Source: Flavobacteriales bacterium (lineage in GTDB: Bacteria; Bacteroidota; Bacteroidia; Flavobacteriales_D; Crocinitomicaceae). Taken from it: a stretch of DNA of 51,594 nt. The notes beneath the pieces are model-generated. The model saw nothing but the letters and a program-made list of their open reading frames with translations, did not search any database and was not told the origin of the DNA. A program made the translations under genes and the position numbers. The stretch lies in contig JAKSBJ010000070.1 in the NCBI GenBank assembly GCA_022361195.1, positions 1-51,594 of the forward strand. Reading direction: 5' to 3'. Shown here piece after piece: positions 1-9,760 of the stretch. Position 1 is the first letter of the stretch. Every line of letters starts with the position of its first letter.

Positions 1-511
1 CTTTCTTAAAGTACTTAACCGGAGTGTCGAAAAGGATTAGTTTTTCAATTTGCTCAGGATGTAAACGGGCAAATTCAGCTGAAATTAGTCCCCCGTAAGA
101 AACACCGCATAATGCAAAACGATTGATGTCTAAATTTTGAACCAAGGTCTCCAGCATGTTAAGCTGATCCGAGATTTCATAACCACTTTGCTGAATCGGT
201 TTACTCTTACCAAAGTAAAGGAGGTTAGGTACAACCAGGCGAAAATGGGGGCTTAAATCTCCTACCTGATGCAGCCATTGAAACTTGGTTGAAGCTCCAA
301 AACCATTAATCAACAGCAAAACCGGTTTATCAGCTTTATGATTGTCCCAATAATCAATTTGAAAATCACCAAGAGGAACAATGTGATGCTCCATTTCAGC
401 CTTTTTAAACTTACGATTGGCTTGATTACTGGCAATTTTGTACGAATTGCAAGCTCCCAATGCGAAAAGAAAAATTAAGAAGATGATATTGCGTAGATGG
501 GAAAGAACCAT
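1..511 (-). CDS. Alpha/beta hydrolase lipoprotein, partial (C-terminus outside window)
   Basis: Translating the minus strand from the ATG at 511 gives an open frame that runs off the left edge after about 170 residues. The N-terminus is a lipoprotein signal: a hydrophobic stretch ending in LGAC, so the mature protein probably begins at Cys19 and is membrane-anchored. The rest has the alpha/beta hydrolase order: LLLINGFGAS (oxyanion region), then the nucleophile elbow GVSYGG with Ser138. The His and the acidic residue of the triad would lie in the missing part. The start sits one base beyond the mutS stop codon on the same strand, so the two genes are probably co-transcribed. The substrate cannot be told; such enzymes include esterases and other small-molecule hydrolases. 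Confidence 0.8.
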   Translation of the reverse strand, partial: MVLSHLRNIIFLIFLFALGACNSYKIASNQANRKFKKAEMEHHIVPLGDFQIDYWDNHKADKPVLLLINGFGASTKFQWLHQVGDLSPHFRLVVPNLLYFGKSKPIQQSGYEISDQLNMLETLVQNLDINRFALCGVSYGGLISAEFARLHPEQIEKLILFDTPVKYFKK

Positions 512-512
512 C

Positions 513-3122
513 TTATTTGACCCCCATGTACTTTTTGATGTCATTCAGCTTCATCAAGGCTTCAACAGGGGTAAGGGTGTTGATGTCAATGTTCTCTATT
601 TCTTCCTTTATCTGCATCAAAACAGGATCATCCAATTGGAAAAAACTCAATTGCATATTGGCCTCTTGAGCCAATGCTTTTGCTTCTTCTTTCAAGTCAC
701 CTGAATGGTTTTTCTCCAATTGCAGAAGTATCTTATTGGCACGGTCCAATACCTGCTTTGGCATTCCAGCCATCTTAGCTACATGAATCCCAAAACTATG
801 TGCTGATCCACCCGGAACTAATTTTCGCATAAAGATGATCTTATTCCCAACCTCTTTTACCGAAACATTGTAGTTCTTAATTCGGTCAAAAGTGTTCATC
901 ATCTCATTTAGTTCATGATAGTGAGTTGCAAATAATGTTTTTGGCCGGGCAATTGAATTTTCATGCAGGTATTCCGTAATCGACCAGGCAATTGAAATTC
1001 CATCGTATGTGGAGGTACCACGTCCAATTTCATCCAGAATAATTAAACTCCGCTCAGAGAGGTTGTTCAAGATACTCGCTGTTTCATTCATCTCAACCAT
1101 AAAGGTGGATTCTCCCGACGAAATATTATCCGAAGCACCTACGCGGGTAAAGACTTTGTCTATCAATCCCAATTTAGCTGAGTCTGCCGGGACAAAACTT
1201 CCCATTTGTGCCATTAAACAAATTAGGGCTGTTTGCCGCAATAAGGCTGATTTACCAGACATATTTGGTCCCGTAATCATGATGATCTGTTGACGCTCGT
1301 TGTCTAAGAAGACATCATTAGAAATGTATTCCTCACCCAAAGGCAATTGCTTTTCAATTACCGGATGTCGTCCCGACTTGATGTCCAGTCCCAAAGATTC
1401 ATTTACCTCTGGTTTAACATAATTGTATTGGATTGCAATTCCTGCAAAAGCATGCAAACAATCTAGTTTTGCCAACTGATAAGCGTTATGTTGAATAGGT
1501 GTAATAAAGTCCGCCATGGCCGATACCAATTCACTCAACAAACGACTCTCCAATTGCTGAATTTTTTCTTCAGCGCCTAATATTTTTGCTTCGTACTCCT
1601 TGAGTTCTTCCGTAATGTATCGCTCGGCATTAACCAAGGTTTGTTTACGAATCCACTCGGCCGGAACCTTGTCTTTATGGGTGTTTCTAACCTCAATGTA
1701 ATATCCAAATACATTGTTAAAGGCAATTTTAATGGATGGAATTCCCGTATTTTCTACCTCTCGCTCACGAATGCCTTCTAGGTATTCTTTTCCCGATGTT
1801 AAAATTCGTCTCAACTCATCCAATTCATCATTAATGCCATCGGCAATGACTTGTCCTTTTCCAATGGCAATGGCCGGGTCAGAATCAATTTCTTTTTCAA
1901 TTCGGTCTCTCAAAGCCGCACACGGATTTAAATGATCGGCAATGAGGGGTAATATTTTTGAATCGGCTTTAGCACAAGCTTCCTTGATCGGATCAATCGC
2001 TGTTAACGCCCGTTTTAGTTGAACAATTTCTTTTGGATTAATTCGGCCCGTTGCCACTTTAGAAATGATCCGTTCCAAATCCCCAATTTCCTTCAATTGA
2101 GTCTCTAATAATTCTTTAAAATCAAAGGTGTTTGAGATGTACTCCACAATCTCTAATCGTTCCTGAATAGGAGCTAATTCTTTTAGAGGTAACACCATCC
2201 AACGACGCAACATTCTACTTCCCGGAGGAGTTAATGTCTGATCCATGATGTCAATTAAAGTTGTTGCATCATCATTGTTAGAGTACAGTAACTCAAGGTT
2301 ACGAATGGTGAATTTATCCAACCATACGTACTTGTCTTCCTCCAATCGGGCGATGTTTTTAATGTGCCCTAAGTGGTCGTGTTGCGTTTCTGACAAATAA
2401 TGCAAAGCAGCTGATCCGGCAATAATTGCCAAACTCATTTTGTCAATTCCAAATCCCTTTAAAGAGGATACCTCAAAGTGTTTTTGAAGGTTTTCATGGG
2501 CAAAATCCATAGTGAAAACCCAATCCTCCAGCTTGTAGGTGTAAAACTTATCTGAAAAATTCTCCAGGTAAATTTTCTGTTTCCCTTTTTGGAAAAGAAT
2601 CTCTTTTGGTTGGAATCCTTGAATCAGTTTGTCAACATATTCAAAATTTCCCTCGGCTACTAAAAACTCTCCCGTTGAAACGTCCAGAAATGAAACTCCG
2701 GCTTTATTTCCTTCAAAGTGGATAGCAGCTAAAAAGTTGTTTTCACTTCCGTTTAAAACCTTGTCATTATACGAGACTCCTGGTGTTACTAACTCTGTAA
2801 CTCCACGTTTCACAATCTTTTTGGTGAGCTTAGGATCCTCTAGTTGATCGCAAATGGCCACCCGCATTCCAGCTCGCACTAATTTGGGTAAATAAGTGTC
2901 AAGCGAATGATGTGGAAACCCTGCTAACTCAATTTCAGAAGGGGTGTCTTTACCTCTTTTGGTCAGAATAATGTTGAGGATTTGAGAAGCCTTAATGGCA
3001 TCTTCACCAAAGGTCTCATAAAAATCTCCCACACGAAAAAGAAGCATTGCATCAGGGTACTTTGCCTTAATTTGATTGTATTGCTTCATCAGGGGAGTTT
3101 CCCCGCCTTTCTTTTTCGCCAC
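513..3122 (-). CDS. mutS: DNA mismatch repair protein MutS
   Basis: Full-length MutS (869 residues; family about 850-880) starting at a GTG codon. The N-terminal mismatch-reading motif is present as [11 protein letters not shown], with Phe34 and Glu36 being the residues that contact the mispaired base in the family. The C-terminal ATPase has Walker A GPNMSGKS (about residues 618-625), Walker [14 protein letters not shown] and the ATHYHEL motif. Near the C-terminus QLSFF (824-828) matches the beta-clamp binding motif. The protein binds mismatches as a dimer and recruits MutL. The gene precedes the hydrolase by one base. The roughly 220-base gap upstream (3123-3341) shows no RNA gene and only a partial promoter match (TATATTCG at 3163-3156, minus strand). 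Confidence 0.98.
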   Translation of the reverse strand: MAKKKGGETPLMKQYNQIKAKYPDAMLLFRVGDFYETFGEDAIKASQILNIILTKRGKDTPSEIELAGFPHHSLDTYLPKLVRAGMRVAICDQLEDPKLTKKIVKRGVTELVTPGVSYNDKVLNGSENNFLAAIHFEGNKAGVSFLDVSTGEFLVAEGNFEYVDKLIQGFQPKEILFQKGKQKIYLENFSDKFYTYKLEDWVFTMDFAHENLQKHFEVSSLKGFGIDKMSLAIIAGSAALHYLSETQHDHLGHIKNIARLEEDKYVWLDKFTIRNLELLYSNNDDATTLIDIMDQTLTPPGSRMLRRWMVLPLKELAPIQERLEIVEYISNTFDFKELLETQLKEIGDLERIISKVATGRINPKEIVQLKRALTAIDPIKEACAKADSKILPLIADHLNPCAALRDRIEKEIDSDPAIAIGKGQVIADGINDELDELRRILTSGKEYLEGIREREVENTGIPSIKIAFNNVFGYYIEVRNTHKDKVPAEWIRKQTLVNAERYITEELKEYEAKILGAEEKIQQLESRLLSELVSAMADFITPIQHNAYQLAKLDCLHAFAGIAIQYNYVKPEVNESLGLDIKSGRHPVIEKQLPLGEEYISNDVFLDNERQQIIMITGPNMSGKSALLRQTALICLMAQMGSFVPADSAKLGLIDKVFTRVGASDNISSGESTFMVEMNETASILNNLSERSLIILDEIGRGTSTYDGISIAWSITEYLHENSIARPKTLFATHYHELNEMMNTFDRIKNYNVSVKEVGNKIIFMRKLVPGGSAHSFGIHVAKMAGMPKQVLDRANKILLQLEKNHSGDLKEEAKALAQEANMQLSFFQLDDPVLMQIKEEIENIDINTLTPVEALMKLNDIKKYMGVK

Positions 3123-3341
3123 TTTTTCTGAATTTTAGGTATTTGAATATTCTAACGAATATACAGCCTTAAGGTGGGACTGGATTGTTTAAAAAGTTCC
3201 CTTTTATCAATAGTTTTTAACAATTCGGAAACAAAATAGAGGCAATATCTACCCAAAAGGATTGTGAATTGATTAAACTATTGATTTTTAGTTAAATTAG
3301 CGGAGATTGACTACATTTATTCCAAACCTAAAGCTTTATAA

Positions 3342-5294
3342 ATGAAAACAGTAGCCCAACTATTTATCCTTACGTTCATGGCCGTTCCGGCTTTTTCCCA
3401 AGATTTTGAAGAAATTGTAAAAGTGGTTGCCGACGATCGGGAGACCGAAGATCGTGCTGCCTGGTCGGTTGATATCTCAGGTGATTTTGCCATTATGGGA
3501 GCCTATGGTGATGATTATGGCGCTTCTCCAAATATGGGGTCAGCTTACCTTTATCAGCGGGATGGATTGGATTGGGTTCAAATTCAAAAATTGAGCAACT
3601 CAGATCAGGAAAGTTATGATCGTTTTGGATGGTCTGTAGCCATTGACGGGGATTATGCCATTGTAGGCGCTTATGGAGAAGACGAAGACGAGGACGGTGC
3701 AAATTCTCTTTCAAAAGCAGGTTCGGCTTATATTTTTGAACGAGATGAAGATGGAGTGTGGGTAGAAGTACAAAAAATTGTAGCTGCCGATCGGCATGCA
3801 GGAGATGAATTTGGTTCTTCTGTGGCAATTCATGGAAATACAGCGGTTGTTGGAGCACACATTGATGATACAGATGAAGATGGTTTAAACTGGATGTACC
3901 ACTCAGGGTCTGCCTATATTTTTGAAAGAGGAGCGGATGGAGTTTGGACTCAAACACAGAAAATTGTGGCTTCGGATCGTAGTCCTGGAACTGAGTTTGA
4001 TCCTGATCATGAAGATTGGAATGATCGTTTTGGTGAGTCAGTTGGAGTTTGGAATGATTTCATTGTGGTTGGAGCACCATTTGCGAGCAAAGCTTATATG
4101 TTTGAAAAAGTAGGTGGAGTTTGGACTGAGGTCAGCTTTTTAACAACAGCTGAAACGTATTGGTTAGATCGTTATGGGCAAGATGTGGATATTGACTCTA
4201 CTACCGTAATGGTTGGTGCTTACACAGAGGATGAAAACAGTGCTTTGTTGGATTATATGAAAAATGCCGGAGCGGTTTATGTTTTCAATCGTGTTGCACC
4301 CGGAACCTGGAATTATACTCAAAAAATTACTCCTGCTGACAGAAGCGTTGGAGATCACTTTGGATTGTCAGTTTCCATTGATGGGGATTATATGATCTCA
4401 GGAACGCATCAGGATAATCATGATGAAAATACGGAGAACGATCTGGAAAATGCTGGGTCTGCTTATATCTACGAACGAACTGGGGGAGTTTGGTTTGAGA
4501 TCCAAAAACTCGATGCATCGGATAGGGAAATAGAAGATCAGTTTGGAATTGCAGTTTCCATTTCTGGCAACACAGCCATTGTAGGTGCCTATCAACAAGA
4601 TTATACTCCAGAAGGAACCGATTATCAGGAAGATGCTGGAGCCGCTTACATTTTTACCAATGAAACATGTCCTGCAGTTTCTTCTTCGCAGGATGTGGTT
4701 TTATGTGTAGGAGAGTCTGTGACCGTTGGTGAGAGCACTTATGATGCAGCAGGAATTTATACAGATATTTTATTGTCGGCAGCTGGGTGTGACAGTACAG
4801 TGACGACAACGGTGAGTTTTGAAGCTCCTATTGAAACGGGAGTGAGTATCGCTGGAATTACTTTAACGGCTGAATTGGATGGAGCTTCTTATCAGTGGAT
4901 TGATTGTCATGATAATTCTCCGATTTCCGGAGCAACAGACCAATCATACACCCCAACGGCTAATGGAGAATATGCTGTAATTGTAACAGATGGAGATTGT
5001 TCAGATACCTCATCATGTACTGCAATTACAACTGTTGGCTTAACGTCTAATTCTCTGCAGAATCAAGTGAGTATTTATCCAAACCCAAATAAAGGAGAAT
5101 TTATTTTAAAGTCTAATGCCGGAATGATAGGAGCGCAATTAGAAATTTTAAATGATCTGGGGAAAGTAATTTACACCCAAAGTATTTCACAATCACAAGA
5201 AGTCATATCTTTGAGCGACCTCGCAGGAGGAGTTTACATGCTGCGTCTTGCTACGGATGAAGGATTAGTAATTAAAAAAGTGATTGTCGAATAA
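3342..5294 (+). CDS. Secreted seven-repeat FG-GAP-type propeller protein with T9SS sorting domain
   Basis: 650 residues. A signal peptide ends at ...VPAFSQ (residue 20). Residues about 21-445 contain seven repeats of roughly 60 residues, each with a core like VAIDGDYAIVGAYGED followed by GSAYIFER and a Q-K-[IL]-x-A-x-DR segment; seven fits a closed seven-bladed beta-propeller of the FG-GAP_2 type. A Cys-containing region (CPAVSSSQDVVLCVGES ... GCDSTVTTTV) and an Ig-like stretch follow. The last about 75 residues (YPNPNKGEF, LNDLGKVIY, GGVYMLRL, IVE) form a type A T9SS sorting domain. It is therefore predicted to cross the outer membrane by T9SS and be attached or released. The DUF4421 gene starts 4 bases downstream. 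The ligand is unknown. Confidence 0.88.
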   Translation: MKTVAQLFILTFMAVPAFSQDFEEIVKVVADDRETEDRAAWSVDISGDFAIMGAYGDDYGASPNMGSAYLYQRDGLDWVQIQKLSNSDQESYDRFGWSVAIDGDYAIVGAYGEDEDEDGANSLSKAGSAYIFERDEDGVWVEVQKIVAADRHAGDEFGSSVAIHGNTAVVGAHIDDTDEDGLNWMYHSGSAYIFERGADGVWTQTQKIVASDRSPGTEFDPDHEDWNDRFGESVGVWNDFIVVGAPFASKAYMFEKVGGVWTEVSFLTTAETYWLDRYGQDVDIDSTTVMVGAYTEDENSALLDYMKNAGAVYVFNRVAPGTWNYTQKITPADRSVGDHFGLSVSIDGDYMISGTHQDNHDENTENDLENAGSAYIYERTGGVWFEIQKLDASDREIEDQFGIAVSISGNTAIVGAYQQDYTPEGTDYQEDAGAAYIFTNETCPAVSSSQDVVLCVGESVTVGESTYDAAGIYTDILLSAAGCDSTVTTTVSFEAPIETGVSIAGITLTAELDGASYQWIDCHDNSPISGATDQSYTPTANGEYAVIVTDGDCSDTSSCTAITTVGLTSNSLQNQVSIYPNPNKGEFILKSNAGMIGAQLEILNDLGKVIYTQSISQSQEVISLSDLAGGVYMLRLATDEGLVIKKVIVE

Positions 5295-5298
5295 TACA

Positions 5299-6297
5299 AT
5301 GTTCCACTTGAATAAACAACTGCTTTTATTAGCAGTATTCTGCTGTTCTTTGGCCGGAATGGCCCAGGAAAAGGATAAGAAAGAAAAAGATAAGGCCTAT
5401 GTTGAAAAAGTAAATGCTCTTTTTTCGACACGTCCTTTTGTCAACCAAAATATTGATTTATTTACGTTTAATTATCCTGATAGCGAAGAGTCAACTCTTC
5501 TGTATCGACCAGCAACGGGTTTGAACATTGGGGGAGAGGTAGCCTTTAAATTTCTATCCTTTTCATATCAAAAAAATCTCCCATTATTACAGCCGGGTGT
5601 TCCAGAGAATTTTAAAGCTGACCATCAACGAATTGGTTTTGAATTGGGAGGAAAGATCTTTGGTTTGGGAATCGACTACCAACAAAACAGTGGGTTCTAT
5701 GTTTTAAATCCATCCATCTTACCCCCCGATGCCATAGGAAGTCAATTTCGGGAGGATATGAATTCCAAGACTTTTGGAACCAGTTTACGATTTACCTTTT
5801 CAAACAAATTGTCGGCGAATGCATTGTTTGACCAAAGTGAACGTCAGTTAAAAAGCAAAGGAGCTTTAACCTTTATTATGAGTAATCGCTTCCACAACTT
5901 TACGGCTGATACAGCTTTTATTCCGCCAGTATTTGCTGGAAACTATGCTGAGAGTGCCACTGCTGACAGAATTTGGATTAACAGCTTACAATTCATGCCG
6001 GGCTATGGTTATATCGCCGTGGCGGGAAATTGGAACATTGGATTGTTTTTGTACAGTGGTACAGGTTTACAAATCCGCAAATACTTTAACGAAACTGAAG
6101 AAAAATTAGGTCTTAGAGTTCCGTATGTAGCTAAAGGGAAAGGTGGAATCTCCTACAATGGCAAATTCATTTACGCCAAGTTATTTGCCATGGCTGATTA
6201 TACAACTGTTGGAATGAAAGATGCCCGAATAGGTTGGCTACAATCATCCTGGGAGTTTTCAATTGGATTCCGTTTGTACGGAAAAAAGGATAAATAG
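5299..6297 (+). CDS. DUF4421-family putative outer-membrane beta-barrel protein
   Basis: 332 residues from the ATG at 5299. An upstream in-frame TTG at 5284 would overlap the previous gene and push charged residues before the signal peptide, so it was not used. The signal peptide (hydrophobic core, ending GMAQ) is followed by a Lys/Glu-rich linker, then alternating aromatic/polar strands and Gly turns typical of an outer-membrane barrel (for example FELGGKIFGLGIDYQ, FTFSNKLSANALF, WEFSIGFRLYG). The overall pattern resembles the Bacteroidota DUF4421 family, which has no established function. It lies 4 bases after the T9SS propeller gene, so the two are likely one operon. Its stop codon is 3 bases from the stop of the convergent phosphatase gene. 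Confidence 0.7.
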   Translation: MFHLNKQLLLLAVFCCSLAGMAQEKDKKEKDKAYVEKVNALFSTRPFVNQNIDLFTFNYPDSEESTLLYRPATGLNIGGEVAFKFLSFSYQKNLPLLQPGVPENFKADHQRIGFELGGKIFGLGIDYQQNSGFYVLNPSILPPDAIGSQFREDMNSKTFGTSLRFTFSNKLSANALFDQSERQLKSKGALTFIMSNRFHNFTADTAFIPPVFAGNYAESATADRIWINSLQFMPGYGYIAVAGNWNIGLFLYSGTGLQIRKYFNETEEKLGLRVPYVAKGKGGISYNGKFIYAKLFAMADYTTVGMKDARIGWLQSSWEFSIGFRLYGKKDK

Positions 6298-6300
6298 AAC

Positions 6301-9300
6301 TTAATCAATTCGTACACCGATTACGCAGACATCGTCGAGTTGTTCGTTTTGTCCCATCCATTCATTAAAAAAATTAATGAGTTCTTGTTTTTGCTCTTGC
6401 ATGCTAAGCGTGCTTAAGCGTAAGAAGAGTTTTTTGAGATTGGTTGTTTTCAACTTTTTACCCTTTTCTCCTCCAAATTGATCAGCATAACCATCCGTAA
6501 AAGTGTAAATCACATCTCCCTTTTCCAAATCAATTTCATGGGTGGTAAAATCTGTGGAACTTTCATATTTTCCAATGGGTTGTTTGTCAGCTTTGGTTTC
6601 TAATAACTCTCCATTTCTGATGATCCATATTGGATTGTTGGCACCAGCCCACAAGATTTTCTTTGATTTTTTGTCCAGTAGGCATAATGAAATATCCATT
6701 CCATCCTTAATCTCCTCCTTTTGATCACCTTCTTGGCCTTTTTCAAATTGTTCTATGACTAATTCTCGCGTTTTGTCCAACAATTTACCAGGTTGGCGAA
6801 TCGAAAACTCACGTGCCGATCGGTTTAAAGCATTATTGCAAACAACTGATACCATTGCACCCGGAACACCATGCCCGGTACAGTCAGCCGCAGCGTAAAG
6901 GAGTTGGTTGGCATCCTCATCTAACTGTTCAAACCAATAAAAATCTCCAGCTACAATATCCTTAGGGAGGTAAAGAACAAAAGAATCGGGTAAACAATTC
7001 TTTATGAGGCTTTCATCGGGTAAAATAGCATCCTGAATTCGTTTAGCGTAATTGATACTGTCCGTAATTTCAATTTGACGCTCAATGGCAATTTCACGTT
7101 GCAAGTCAGCTTCTTGTTTTTGACGAACAACCTCTATGGTTCGTTCTTCTACTTTTCGTTCAAGAATTTCACTGGTCCTTCTCAATTTACGTTCGCGATA
7201 ACGAATAAAAACAATAATTAATAGCACAAAGATGGTTCCCATTGCGGCATAAAACCACCCACTAAACCAATATGGAGTTTTAATGTCAAACGAAAGTTGA
7301 AAAGTTTCACCTGGAATATCGTAAGCATCAATGACTCTCACTTCAAGTGTATAATGCCCATGATTGAGGTCGGCGAAGCGTATTTTATTGGAAGTTCCAT
7401 TATCAATCCATCCTTCTCCCTGACCAATTAAACGGTACTCAAATCGATAAGGAATAGGAGTGAACATTTTGTTGGTGTGAAATTCAAAAGAGAGGAAATT
7501 TTCACTCCAGTGAAATAGGTAAGGAGAGCCCTGTATTTCGTTAACCATTTGTTCATCTTGTAGCTCATCGTTAACAGATACAGAAGATAAACTCAGCTTA
7601 ATCTTTTCGGTTGGAATTTTAACCTCAGATGGATCAAAAATGAGGAGGCCATTAATGGTCGCGAAATAGAGGATTCCATCTTCATCCATTTGTGCAATAG
7701 ATTCTAAAAAGGCACCAACATTTAAACCTGTTTCCCTTTTAAAGCGGAAAGTTGTATTGTTCTCTTCGTCCCAACGAATAAGTGTATTTCTAGAGGCAAG
7801 CCATAAAATTCCTTCCTGATCTCTGATAATGGTACGTACAGCTTCATTTTCACCCAAGCCGGCTTGGGTATTACATTTTTCATACGAATTGTCTTTGGGA
7901 TAAAAGCGATAGAGTCCTTTTTTTGTTCCCAACCAGATTAAATCTTCACCATCCGGATAGGCAACGTGAACGGTGCTGTCTGGGAAGTAAGAGCTAGTTT
8001 GGGATGGACTAAATAACTGATGATTGTTTTGAACCGGATCGTAAATGATGAATCGACCCCCTGATTCCGAAATTAGCCATTTTCCATCAGCTAAAACATA
8101 GCTAAAACGTCGTGAAGGAATAGTGCCCAATGGAAAATCATACAAAACCTCAACTTCATTTGTTTCGGTTTTGTAATGCAGTAATTGTCCTTCTTTTGTT
8201 CGGATTATATCCATGATAAAAATGAGCGGAAGATCTTTATCATTGACTATATGTCTAAAAAGGGGCGTGAAACTACGATTCCGTTGAGGACCGTTGAGCA
8301 ATTGCTTCCCCTTATGAGTTAAGACAGGAGCTCTACCCGCACTCATCAAAATGCTATCACCAATTACCCTAAATCCACTAATGGCTAATCGATAGGCAAT
8401 AGAAGCTTCTATAAGTCCTCCGTTGAGTTCAACGACCTGATTAATTTCAAAGGTGTTTTTGTTGTAACTAACTATCTGGTCTTTATTGCTCAATAAAACT
8501 TCCTGACCATTTTTAACGAGCATTTGATCAACCGGAATAGACTCTCTTGAACGATCGGTAAAATCCAACTGCATTTGGGCCCAATCGTGAAGTTGAAACA
8601 CTTGTAAAGTTGGAGCATAAATGCTAATGTCTCCCGATTTTGAGGATACCCAAATATTGCCATACAAATCTTTAGATACTGAGGCAATGCGGTTATCGGA
8701 AATACTGTTTGAAACATGCGGATCATGGCGATGATAAGTGACTTTTCGATTACTTTTATCCACATACATTAAACCTCTGTTTGTGGTGGCAATCCACAGT
8801 CCTTTTTTTGAATCAACATAATCATGCGTATTTTCAATGTTTTGCTTTTTTAAGTCCTCTTCAGCCTGATAAATACGATGAGCTTCACCTTTTTCAAGAT
8901 CGAGCTGAATGACTCCGGTATAACAACCAAACCAAAAATGTTGATCATCTTCAACGTGAACAAAATGAACAATGCTTAAGGCAATTCTGACCGCCCTTTT
9001 TGACATTGGATCGTCAATTTTGTCAATGTAATCTTGAATGGGAAGTCGTTCAAATGTTTCGGTTTCGGGATCGTAAATGACTGGCCAGCTTTTTTCCTTT
9101 CGTGTTTCAAGAAAAAAGGAGACAAGTAGTTTCCCATCACTCAGTTCCGCAAAATCTTTGATATTGCAGGAGTAAGCTTCTTCTCCCTCTTCTAAAAAAA
9201 GTTGTTGTTTACAATTCCCACTCTCTTCGTCCAGTAAAAACAAACCATCTCCCCAGGAGGAGATCCATAGTCTTTTTTGGCTATCTCGAAAAATGGAGGT

Positions 9301-9702
9301 GCAAAGAATGGGAGGTAGCTTGTTGGCCTGTGTAGTGTCTGGATAAAAGTGTTTAAAGATTCCATTAGAGATGGTGTATCTTGAAATGACAAGAGAACTG
9401 TCATAAACCAACCAAAATTCATCAATAGTGGTTCTGAAAATTCTTCTGATACCATTTTCAATTGGAGTGTTTTCGTTTTGAGGATCGGCTTGCAAAAAAT
9501 GCTTGTTATAGCCGTCAAATCGAAGTAGACCTTTGTCCGTTGCAGCCCAAAATCGGTTGTCAGAATCGAAGGTAATATCAAGGCTTCGGTTCACTTCTAA
9601 GTCAAGTGCTTCCAGATGCCGAAATTCAGCTCGATAGTCATTTTGACTCCAGCTGAGATTGATTATCAGTGTAAAAAGTATGAAAATGAACTTTTTCATC
9701 AC
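6301..9702 (-). CDS. Propeller/Y_Y_Y sensor with SpoIIE serine phosphatase output
   Basis: 1133 residues from GTG 9702 (ATG at 9699 is the next codon). A signal peptide (LIINLSWSQ) leads into a periplasmic region with repeated two-component-regulator propeller motifs (for example FWAATDKGLLRFDG, IWLGTKKGLYRF), then a Y_Y_Y domain (about 750-790, FEYRLIGQGEGW). A transmembrane helix lies at about 812-832, followed by a charged coiled coil with a YAKRIQDAILP linker. The cytoplasmic C-terminus (about 885-1133) is a PP2C-like SpoIIE phosphatase with metal-binding Asp motifs IVAGDFYW, AADCTGHGVPGAMVS, TFTDGYADQFGG and LDDVCVIG. Instead of a histidine kinase, the extracellular sensor is joined to a phosphatase, which probably acts on phosphorylated Ser/Thr of an unseen anti-sigma antagonist or similar partner. 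The stop is 3 bases from the convergent DUF4421 gene. Confidence 0.9.
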   Translation of the reverse strand: MMKKFIFILFTLIINLSWSQNDYRAEFRHLEALDLEVNRSLDITFDSDNRFWAATDKGLLRFDGYNKHFLQADPQNENTPIENGIRRIFRTTIDEFWLVYDSSLVISRYTISNGIFKHFYPDTTQANKLPPILCTSIFRDSQKRLWISSWGDGLFLLDEESGNCKQQLFLEEGEEAYSCNIKDFAELSDGKLLVSFFLETRKEKSWPVIYDPETETFERLPIQDYIDKIDDPMSKRAVRIALSIVHFVHVEDDQHFWFGCYTGVIQLDLEKGEAHRIYQAEEDLKKQNIENTHDYVDSKKGLWIATTNRGLMYVDKSNRKVTYHRHDPHVSNSISDNRIASVSKDLYGNIWVSSKSGDISIYAPTLQVFQLHDWAQMQLDFTDRSRESIPVDQMLVKNGQEVLLSNKDQIVSYNKNTFEINQVVELNGGLIEASIAYRLAISGFRVIGDSILMSAGRAPVLTHKGKQLLNGPQRNRSFTPLFRHIVNDKDLPLIFIMDIIRTKEGQLLHYKTETNEVEVLYDFPLGTIPSRRFSYVLADGKWLISESGGRFIIYDPVQNNHQLFSPSQTSSYFPDSTVHVAYPDGEDLIWLGTKKGLYRFYPKDNSYEKCNTQAGLGENEAVRTIIRDQEGILWLASRNTLIRWDEENNTTFRFKRETGLNVGAFLESIAQMDEDGILYFATINGLLIFDPSEVKIPTEKIKLSLSSVSVNDELQDEQMVNEIQGSPYLFHWSENFLSFEFHTNKMFTPIPYRFEYRLIGQGEGWIDNGTSNKIRFADLNHGHYTLEVRVIDAYDIPGETFQLSFDIKTPYWFSGWFYAAMGTIFVLLIIVFIRYRERKLRRTSEILERKVEERTIEVVRQKQEADLQREIAIERQIEITDSINYAKRIQDAILPDESLIKNCLPDSFVLYLPKDIVAGDFYWFEQLDEDANQLLYAAADCTGHGVPGAMVSVVCNNALNRSAREFSIRQPGKLLDKTRELVIEQFEKGQEGDQKEEIKDGMDISLCLLDKKSKKILWAGANNPIWIIRNGELLETKADKQPIGKYESSTDFTTHEIDLEKGDVIYTFTDGYADQFGGEKGKKLKTTNLKKLFLRLSTLSMQEQKQELINFFNEWMGQNEQLDDVCVIGVRID

Positions 9703-9708
9703 GGTCCT

Positions 9709-9737
9709 TAAAGATATAAATCCTGTTTTGAATGAAA
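9709..9737 (-). promoter_or_regulatory. Candidate promoter of the propeller-SpoIIE gene
   Basis: On the minus strand TATCTTTA (9716-9709) matches the Bacteroidota -7 element TAnnTTTG in 7 of 8 positions. TTTC (9737-9734) lies 17 bases upstream as a weak -33. The -7 ends 6 bases before the GTG at 9702, so the transcript would have almost no leader. The segment TATCTTTAAGGACCGTG closely resembles the start region of the second SpoIIE gene near 28760. Inferred from sequence only. Confidence 0.5.
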
Positions 9738-9756
9738 GCGTTTAGTTATATCTTCG
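9727..9756 (+). promoter_or_regulatory. Candidate promoter of the SpoU methyltransferase gene
   Basis: TTTG (9727-9730), an 18-base spacer and TATCTTCG (9749-9756) fit the Bacteroidota promoter pattern TTTG-N19-TAnnTTTG with one mismatch in the -7. The -7 ends 4 bases before the GTG start at 9761, so the predicted transcript is leaderless. It overlaps the divergent promoter of the phosphatase gene. Confidence 0.5.
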
Positions 9757-9760
9757 CAGG

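Noticed and set aside
3493..3957. 154-codon minus-strand frame rich in His, Leu and Pro
   Set aside because: It lies wholly inside the propeller-protein gene, antisense to its repeats, and its odd composition follows from that repeat code.
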